DNA of 5,017 nt, taken from Candidatus Omnitrophota bacterium (GTDB taxonomy: Bacteria; Omnitrophota; Gorgyraeia; Pluralincolimonadales; Pluralincolimonadaceae). The DNA is taken from NCBI GenBank assembly GCA_020061685.1, contig JAGUXU010000103.1, positions 1-5,017 on the forward strand, given 5' to 3'. This document shows, piece by piece, positions 1 through 3,288 of this stretch (positions within the stretch are counted from its first letter, which is position 1; every line of letters begins with the position of its first letter). The position numbers were made by a program, and so were the translations under genes. The notes below the pieces were generated by a model. It was not told the origin of the DNA. It ran no database searches and saw only the letters and a program-made list of their open reading frames with translations.

Positions 1-48
1 GAAGAAAATATTTTTGAAGTTGGAGAAGATCCGCTAAACTTATCATAA
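1..48 (+). CDS. C-terminal tail of an upstream gene (partial, unidentified)
   Basis: Frame 1 is open from the first base and reads EENIFEVGEDPLNLS, ending at a TAA at 46-48. The acidic, fairly polar tail looks like a natural protein C-terminus, and the left arm of the inverted repeat begins right at the stop codon, which fits a repeat lying directly downstream of a gene. Only 15 residues are visible, so neither family nor function can be given, and an open frame of this length can occur by chance. Confidence 0.4.
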   Translation, partial: EENIFEVGEDPLNLS

Positions 49-200
49 ATTACGATTTTCGTCTTTCGCCGCACCGCTCGATTTTCCCCAGCGAGGAAAA
101 TCTCGCTCGGCGCATCTGCTCGCTCGCCCCGACGTATCGTCGGGGCACCGTGCCCGCTCGCATCTGCAACGTGCGGCTCAAGACCGAAAATCTCCAATTT
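47..200 (+). repeat. Left arm of ~154-bp imperfect inverted repeat
   Basis: This stretch aligns with the reverse complement of 1007-1160 over its full length. The outer part (about 47-108) matches best, with 36 of 41 bases identical between 68-108 and the complement of 1100-1140. The inner part (about 153-200) matches at 38 of 48 bases. The middle is the most diverged. Both arms are about 154 bp and need only a few one-base gaps. The arm carries its own hairpin at 126-146. I see no open reading frame of note in it. It is probably one copy of a dispersed intergenic repeat or one end of a small element. Confidence 0.85.
126..146. repeat. Perfect 9-bp hairpin inside the left repeat arm
   Basis: GCCCCGACG at 126-134 pairs perfectly with CGTCGGGGC at 138-146 around a TAT loop. 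It lies in the centre of the left arm. The matching place in the right arm (about 1061-1082) has a different sequence that can form only a short TGCC/GGCA stem, so this is the variable centre of the repeat. No T-run follows, so it is not a convincing intrinsic terminator on either strand. Confidence 0.75.
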
Positions 201-206
201 ATAAAT

Positions 207-223
207 TTAGCGCAAAACGCTAA
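207..223. repeat. Small hairpin upstream of the orphan gene
   Basis: TTAGCG at 207-212 pairs with CGCTAA at 218-223 around a CAAAA loop, just inside the left repeat arm and upstream of the predicted promoter. A 6-bp stem in AT-rich DNA may be chance. It could equally be a protein-binding site for the neighbouring promoter. Confidence 0.3.
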
Positions 224-244
224 TCATAGCAACGATTTTCATGC

Positions 245-273
245 TTGAAATAGGCGAGTTTAAGAGCTATACT
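245..273 (+). promoter_or_regulatory. Predicted sigma70-type promoter of the orphan membrane gene
   Basis: TTGAAA (-35, 245-250) and TATACT (-10, 268-273) are separated by exactly 17 bp. Each hexamer differs from consensus at one position. Transcription would start near 280, giving a leader of about 50 nt before the ATG at 330. It lies inside the inverted-repeat-bounded unit, so the gene would carry its own promoter. Confidence 0.55.
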
Positions 274-329
274 TAAGAAAGTCTCGTAGCACAAAGCACA
301 ATTTTTAGATAAAAACGGCGTCAAACAAT

Positions 330-827
330 ATGGAAAATCTGTTTAATCTTAAAGAGTACATTTTCAGCTTTCGGTTTGTATTGATATTACTTGCCATTCT
401 AGTACTATTCGGCAATGACATTTGGTCATACATAAAGGAAAAGAAAGCGGAAAAGAAGGAGAAAACTACACAAGCACAGTTAACATCAATTCAAAAGACA
501 GCGGACGATATCAATCAAAAACTAACCCTTGTCTTTAAAGAGAATGCCATAGCAACTGCTGATTGGCGAGAGCTTGATATATCGGCGGGAGTGCCAGCGA
601 CAGCAAATACCGCTTTCTTATTATTCCGTTCTCAAGGTGGCGTTGTAACAGGATACGTTCAAGGCGAAGGATATGACGAAAAGCACCCATTTGATAGTTC
701 GCTAAACGACCAATTACCGGTAGCGGTAAAAATCGAGAAAGAAAAAATTAGATATACGATAACTGCGCCAAAAGACTCTTCAATTCCTTTTGAAATTCTT
801 GTGGCTGGTTTTAGATTTAATCGCTAA
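330..827 (+). CDS. Orphan single-pass membrane protein with coiled-coil linker, unknown function
   Basis: The 165-residue product matches no family I recognise. Residues 1-12 are short and polar, residues about 13-34 form one strongly hydrophobic helix (core FVLILLAILVLFG), and residues about 35-75 are rich in Lys, Glu and Gln and probably form a coiled coil (KEKKAEKKEK followed by a heptad-like stretch). Residues about 78-165 look like a compact beta-rich domain with alternating hydrophobics and several Gly residues. The positive charge after the helix (KEKKAEKK) predicts an N-out, C-in orientation by the positive-inside rule, which would place the beta domain in the cytoplasm; this is inference. 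The ATG at 330 is the first in frame, but no clear Shine-Dalgarno sequence precedes it. The gene stands alone, has its own predicted promoter, is followed by a hairpin at 853-890, and is flanked by inverted repeats. It is clearly more AT-rich than prfB and secA, which suggests acquisition. The coding call is good; the function is unknown. Confidence 0.75.
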   Translation: MENLFNLKEYIFSFRFVLILLAILVLFGNDIWSYIKEKKAEKKEKTTQAQLTSIQKTADDINQKLTLVFKENAIATADWRELDISAGVPATANTAFLLFRSQGGVVTGYVQGEGYDEKHPFDSSLNDQLPVAVKIEKEKIRYTITAPKDSSIPFEILVAGFRFNR

Positions 828-852
828 CAAATATACTGTAAATTCAGAATTC

Positions 853-890
853 AGGGACGGTTCTATTTTTTGGAAATTAAAACCGTCCCT
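853..890 (+). terminator. Strong hairpin after the orphan gene: terminator or REP-like repeat
   Basis: AGGGACGGTT at 853-862 pairs perfectly over 10 bp with AACCGTCCCT at 881-890 around an 18-nt AT-rich loop. It begins 25 nt after the orphan gene's stop, and the right arm runs into TTATTATTCT, so it could act as an intrinsic terminator, though the T-tract is interrupted. The sequence GGGACGGTTCTATTTTT resembles, from memory, palindromes that lie near REP-associated tyrosine transposases in many genomes. No transposase gene is visible here. A short tandem AATTCAG pair (841-854) precedes and slightly overlaps the left stem. Confidence 0.6.
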
Positions 891-897
891 TATTATT

Positions 898-1006
898 CTA
901 AGACGCCAATCTGGTATCTTAGAAATAAAGTTGCGACGGCTTGTGTCCGCAAGGAACCTTCTTAAGTCTCCGCCAGAGGCGGACAGGCGAGCGGGCCGAG
1001 CTATTC
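898..1006. other. Non-coding spacer with a TCCGCC/GGCGGA hairpin
   Basis: This stretch between the hairpin at 853-890 and the right repeat arm contains no credible gene. The only clear structure is TCCGCC at 969-974 pairing with GGCGGA at 978-983 around AGA, a motif typical of dispersed palindromes in repeat-rich genomes. An open frame crosses the area from 790 on, but its Arg/Ser-rich translation and its run through several palindromes mark it as spurious. Confidence 0.5.
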
Positions 1007-1160
1007 AAAATGAAGATTTTCGGTCGGCAGCCGCACCTTGGAAATTCGAGCGGCCACGGTTGCCCCCAATTAGAGTCTGGCAGAGCGAGAATTTCCGCGG
1101 AGTGAGCTTTTCCTCGGTGGGGAAAAGCGAGCGATGCGGCGACGACGAAAATCGGAATTT
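1007..1160 (-). repeat. Right arm of ~154-bp imperfect inverted repeat
   Basis: This is the reverse-complement partner of 47-200. The best block is 1100-1154, which mirrors 53-108, including the shared run GAGGAAAA and the outer CGATTTTCGTC. The inner end mirrors GACCGAAAATCT. Overall identity is roughly three quarters to four fifths by hand alignment. No target-site duplication is apparent outside the arms (TTATCAT on the left, TGAGGAC on the right). No gene is supported within it. Confidence 0.85.
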
Positions 1161-1192
1161 TGAGGACACAAGCCGGAGCAAGTTTGATCTAT

Positions 1193-1241
1193 GGATTCCC
1201 GCTGGAGTTTACCCCGTACTTGATACGGGGCGGGAATGACA
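1193..1241. repeat. Dispersed palindromic repeat, ATTCCCGC/GCGGGAAT family, copy 1
   Basis: Outer arms ATTCCCGC (1195-1202) and GCGGGAAT (1230-1237) are complementary over 8 bp. They enclose a second hairpin, CCCCGTA (1212-1218) with TACGGGG (1224-1230) around CTTGA; the two stems share base 1230, so they compete at one pair. The element starts GGATTCCCGC and ends GGGAATGACA, the same ends as the shorter element between prfB and secA. It is a nested, longer version of that repeat. Confidence 0.75.
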
Positions 1242-1283
1242 GGCGAAGGGTATCACAGATCGTGATGCCCTTATTTTGTTTAA

Positions 1284-1332
1284 GATCCCTCGACTGCGTC
1301 CCTCGACCCTGCTCGGGACTTCGCTCGGGATC
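1284..1332. repeat. Nested palindromic repeat
   Basis: GATCCC (1284-1289) pairs with GGGATC (1327-1332), and inside it GTCCC (1298-1302) pairs with GGGAC (1315-1319). The stretch also contains repeated CCTCGAC and GCTCGGGA words. The phrase resembles intergenic repeats that recur in many environmental genomes. No coding potential is credible here, although a short frame (1160-1375) stays open across it. Confidence 0.55.
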
Positions 1333-1335
1333 ACC

Positions 1336-1363
1336 CCGATGGTACGTCTTTGCTCACCATCGG
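1336..1363. repeat. 8-bp hairpin with 12-nt loop
   Basis: CCGATGGT (1336-1343) pairs perfectly with ACCATCGG (1356-1363). It follows within four bases of the nested palindrome at 1284-1332 and is part of the same hairpin cluster upstream of the toxin-antitoxin operon. Confidence 0.6.
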
Positions 1364-1372
1364 CCCTTCGGG

Positions 1373-1406
1373 TAATTTTTCCTATAGTTAGTTGCAGGAA
1401 AAATTA
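1373..1406. repeat. Perfect 11-bp AT-rich inverted repeat
   Basis: TAATTTTTCCT (1373-1383) is exactly complementary to AGGAAAAATTA (1396-1406) around a 12-nt loop. It is preceded by CCCTTCGGG (1364-1372), a tiny stem with a UUCG-type loop, so 1364-1380 resembles a weak rightward terminator. It may insulate the toxin-antitoxin promoter from upstream transcription, or it may be the last member of the palindrome cluster. It starts about 90 bp upstream of the -35 box. Confidence 0.6.
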
Positions 1407-1461
1407 GGTGAAAGAAATTCCCTCCTTTTATCGTCTATTAATGCAGAGAGAATCTTAAGCC

Positions 1462-1490
1462 TTGACAGAGCTGCTTACAAATGCTATAAT
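1462..1490 (+). promoter_or_regulatory. Perfect-consensus sigma70 promoter of the toxin-antitoxin operon
   Basis: TTGACA (1462-1467) and TATAAT (1485-1490) match both consensus hexamers exactly with an ideal 17-bp spacer, and TGC directly before the -10 box gives an extended -10 element. Transcription would start near 1497. Such a strong promoter fits a tightly autorepressed type II toxin-antitoxin operon, where the antitoxin must be resupplied quickly once the complex falls. Confidence 0.85.
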
Positions 1491-1510
1491 TTGGTATCAA
1501 ATGATATCAA
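1491..1510 (+). promoter_or_regulatory. Candidate operator: two tandem decamers
   Basis: TTGGTATCAA (1491-1500) is followed immediately by ATGATATCAA (1501-1510). The two decamers agree at 8 of 10 positions, and the second contains the palindrome TGATATCA (1502-1509). They lie directly downstream of the -10 box across the expected start site, with the ribosome-binding site next to them. Ribbon-helix-helix antitoxins bind short repeated or palindromic words cooperatively, so this is the likely autorepression site. Binding itself is inferred. Confidence 0.55.
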
Positions 1511-1518
1511 AAGGAGGT
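1511..1518 (+). promoter_or_regulatory. Strong Shine-Dalgarno that fixes the antitoxin's TTG start
   Basis: AAGGAGGT is a near-perfect anti-16S match lying 8 nt before TTG at 1527. An in-frame TGA at 1521-1523 rules out any earlier start, and there is no in-frame ATG near by, so TTG at 1527 is the best start. A rare start codon can lower antitoxin translation, which the strong ribosome-binding site may offset. Confidence 0.8.
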
Positions 1519-1526
1519 GATGACTA

Positions 1527-1787
1527 TTGCGCCACAATGAACAGCAGACCCAATTAGGAGCGAGGATCCCGGCCGATCTGAAAGCGATACTTTCAAAGTA
1601 TTGCTCAAGCCGCGGCATCAAGTTGAACTATTTTGTAACCGAGGCGATAAGGGATAAGTTGCTTGAGATGATAGAGGATAGCGAAGATTTGAAGATCGCT
1701 CAGGAAAGGCTTAAGAACGCGGATTTTGTCTCTCTCGAAGAATTAAAAAAATATCTTAAGAAGAGGGGGATAAAAACCGATGTTTAG
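1527..1787 (+). CDS. Ribbon-helix-helix antitoxin of a type II toxin-antitoxin module
   Basis: The 86-residue product has a two-part antitoxin layout. Residues about 7-14 (QTQLGARI) form the DNA-binding ribbon, about 15-29 the first helix, G30 the turn, and about 32-47 (KLNYFVTEAIRDKLLE) the second helix, as in the MetJ/Arc/CopG fold, which binds DNA as a dimer. Residues about 51-86 are charged and contain LKNADFVSLEELKKYL, the kind of tail that wraps around and neutralises a RelE-type toxin. The gene starts at TTG behind a strong ribosome-binding site. It overlaps the toxin gene by 8 bp, which couples translation and keeps antitoxin in excess. It would act in the cytoplasm as toxin neutraliser and operon repressor at the site 1491-1510. 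Homology to a specific named system cannot be settled by eye, so no gene symbol is given. Confidence 0.88.
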   Translation: MRHNEQQTQLGARIPADLKAILSKYCSSRGIKLNYFVTEAIRDKLLEMIEDSEDLKIAQERLKNADFVSLEELKKYLKKRGIKTDV

Positions 1788-2040
1788 AGTCCTGTATGAA
1801 AAGAGAGTCTTCAAAGACCTTGACAAAATACCCAGAGAAGATGTTAAGAAAATCATCAATCTTATCGAAGAGCTTTCCTTAAATCCGCGCCCGCCGTCCA
1901 GCAAGAAGCTATCAGGTAAAGCATCGTTTTATAGGATAAGGCAAGGCGACTACCGGATAATATATGAAATAAAGGGCAGAGAAAAAGAGATCAGGATAAT
2001 TTTGATTAGGCATAGAAGCGAGGCATATAGGAGGCTGTAG
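1780..2040 (+). CDS. RelE-family toxin, probable ribosome-dependent mRNA endonuclease
   Basis: The 86-residue protein has the usual size and plan of the RelE/ParE superfamily: a short first strand (FRVLYEK), two helices (about 11-35), then a beta sheet. Aligned by eye with E. coli RelE, the catalytic set K52, K54, R61, R81 and Y87 corresponds here to R52, R54, R59, R77 and Y83 (in YRIRQGDYR and RHRSEAY). All five positions keep a suitable residue, with two Lys-to-Arg changes. That favours an mRNA-cleaving RelE toxin over a ParE gyrase poison, which usually lacks these residues. Lys/Arg-rich patches (SSKKLSGK) would contact ribosomal RNA. Its ATG lies inside the antitoxin gene (8-bp overlap), with AGGGGG at 1764-1769 as ribosome-binding site. 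The cytoplasmic toxin would inhibit translation when the antitoxin is degraded. Nothing looks broken, so the module is probably functional. Confidence 0.9.
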   Translation: MFRVLYEKRVFKDLDKIPREDVKKIINLIEELSLNPRPPSSKKLSGKASFYRIRQGDYRIIYEIKGREKEIRIILIRHRSEAYRRL

Positions 2041-2056
2041 GTAGAAGATTCAGTAG

Positions 2057-2071
2057 GTGCAATTTTTGCAC
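2057..2071. repeat. Short hairpin between toxin gene and prfB promoter
   Basis: GTGCAA (2057-2062) pairs with TTGCAC (2066-2071) around TTT, 17 bp after the toxin stop. No T-run follows, so it is at best a weak terminator. It may be chance. Confidence 0.3.
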
Positions 2072-2080
2072 ATACTGCAG

Positions 2081-2109
2081 TTGATTTCCTGCCCCTAAAC
2101 TGGTATAAT
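2081..2109 (+). promoter_or_regulatory. Predicted sigma70 promoter of prfB
   Basis: TTGATT (-35, 2081-2086) and a perfect TATAAT (-10, 2104-2109) are 17 bp apart, and TGG directly before the -10 box adds an extended -10. The start site would fall near 2116, leaving a leader of about 27 nt with GGAGG (2133-2137) five bases before the prfB ATG. The promoter makes prfB, and probably secA, independent of the toxin-antitoxin operon 41 bp upstream. Confidence 0.75.
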
Positions 2110-2142
2110 TTTAACCCTACGAACGCCTTTACGGAGGATACT

Positions 2143-3247
2143 ATGCTCGACGAGATCAAGAACAAATTGAAGGAAACCGAAGCCGCTTTATCCAACCTGC
2201 GGAGGTATCTTTGACCTCGACACCGCCGAGGCAAAGATAAAAGAACTCGAATCTCAGATGTCGGTCTCCGGCTTCTGGGACGATTCCCAAAAGGCCAACA
2301 GGATAATACAGGAATTAAAGGGATTTAAGGCAAAGCTGGAGCCGTGGGAAGAGGCCAGGAAGCAGCAGGAAGAATTAGCAGGGCTTTCCGGGATCATCGA
2401 ACCTACCGACGAGACGTCATTACTTCAAATCAAGAAGGATTTAGAGGCGCTTTCCCTGAAGATAGGCCAGATAGAGTTCAAGGCCTTGTTTTCAGGCGAA
2501 CATGACAGGGCAAACGCCATACTTTCTATAAACGCCGGCGCCGGCGGGACAGAATCCTGCGACTGGGCCGCGATGTTATTTCGGATGTACACGAGATATG
2601 CCCAGAACAAGGGATATAAGGTTGAGACCCTCGACTATCTGGCAGGCGAAGAAGCCGGCGTAAAGAATCTCACGATCTTGATAAAAGGCGAATACGCCTT
2701 CGGATACCTGAAATCCGAGCGGGGCGTCCACAGGTTGGTAAGGATATCGCCTTTTGATTCCAATAAGAGGCGGCATACCTCGTTCGCGTCGGTCGATGTA
2801 ATTCCGGAAATAGAGGAAGACGCCGATATTCAGGTAGATGAGAAGGATTTGAGGATAGATGTATACCGCGCCTCAGGCCCGGGCGGACAGGGAGTCAATA
2901 CGACCGACTCGGCGGTGAGAATAACTCATATCCCGACAGGGATAGTCGTCCAGTGCCAGAACGAGCGCTCGCAGTTAAAGAACAAACATTCTGCGCTCAA
3001 GGTCTTAAAGGCGCGTATTTACGAGAGAAAGATGTTGGAACAGGAAGAGAAATTAAAATCCATGTACGCCGAGAAACAGAAGATAGAATGGGGAAGCCAG
3101 ATACGTTCTTACGTGCTTCACCCTTATATGATGGTAAAGGACCACAGGACAGAGTATGAGACCGGAAAGGCCGAGCAGGTCCTTGACGGCGGGCTGGATG
3201 AATTGATAGAGGCGTATATACGCTGGTCTGCAGGACAAAAAAAATAA
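2143..3247 (+). CDS. prfB: Peptide chain release factor 2, expressed by programmed +1 frameshift
   Basis: Cytoplasmic class I release factor that reads UGA and UAA in the ribosomal A site and triggers hydrolysis of the finished peptide from tRNA. The gene starts at ATG 2143 behind GGAGG. Its first 23 codons (MLDEIKNKLK...RRYL) end at an in-frame TGA (2212-2214). A +1 shift at CTT continues as DLDTAEAKIKELESQ into the long frame that ends at TAA 3245-3247. The full product is 367 residues, against 365 in E. coli RF2. In full-length numbering the stop-codon-reading tripeptide SPF is at about 202-204, which marks RF2 rather than RF1 (PxT). The catalytic GGQ is at about 247-249 in GPGGQGVNTTDSAVRITHIP. 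The N-terminal part is a helical domain. Starting at the internal ATG 2258 would remove 38 residues and hide the regulation. secA follows 41 bp downstream, probably in the same transcript. Confidence 0.96.
2200..2215 (+). promoter_or_regulatory. prfB programmed +1 frameshift site
   Basis: The sequence CGGAGGTATCTTTGAC holds all elements of the classic signal: an internal Shine-Dalgarno-like GGAGG (2201-2205) three bases before the slippery CTT (2209-2211), then in-frame TGA plus C (2212-2215), a poor termination context. tRNA-Leu slips from CUU to UUU, and the next codon read is GAC. Low RF2 lengthens the pause at UGA and raises frameshifting, giving autogenous feedback. Spacing is identical to that of E. 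coli prfB. Confidence 0.95.
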
Positions 3248-3251
3248 CTGG

Positions 3252-3271
3252 ATTCCCGCTTTCGCGGGAAT
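3252..3271 (+). repeat. ATTCCCGC/GCGGGAAT hairpin between prfB and secA, copy 2
   Basis: ATTCCCGC (3252-3259) pairs perfectly over 8 bp with GCGGGAAT (3264-3271) around TTTC. The wider context GGATTCCCGC...GGGAATGACA matches the ends of the element at 1193-1241. On the minus strand it encodes the string VIPAKAGIQ, a familiar sign of dispersed palindromes of this kind in many genomes. It starts 4 bp after the prfB stop and ends 17 bp before secA. No T-run follows, so it probably does not terminate transcription but could stabilise or process the prfB-secA mRNA. Confidence 0.8.
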
Positions 3272-3288
3272 GACAAACAGGGAATTAT

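Noticed and set aside
47..1160. Target-site duplication around the inverted-repeat unit
   Set aside because: The bases just outside the arms show no matching direct repeat, so recent transposition cannot be shown.
790..1239. Open frame of 149 codons on the plus strand
   Set aside because: It overlaps the end of the orphan gene, crosses a strong hairpin, the right repeat arm and part of another palindrome, and its Arg/Ser-rich translation has no domain-like pattern.
1160..1375. Open frame of 71 codons on the plus strand
   Set aside because: It lies almost wholly in the palindrome cluster, has no ribosome-binding site, and its translation follows the repeats.
1364..1380. Intrinsic terminator formed by CCCTTCGGG and the following T-run
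   Set aside because: The stem is only two or three base pairs. The T-run is better explained as one arm of the 11-bp inverted repeat at 1373-1406.
828..1526. CRISPR array or RNA gene in the long non-coding stretch
   Set aside because: There are no regularly spaced direct repeats, and I see no tRNA cloverleaf or known riboswitch core. The structure present consists of distinct palindromes.
2258..3247. prfB starting at the internal ATG 2258
   Set aside because: There is no good ribosome-binding site before it, and the upstream frame with the complete recoding signal restores the normal RF2 length.
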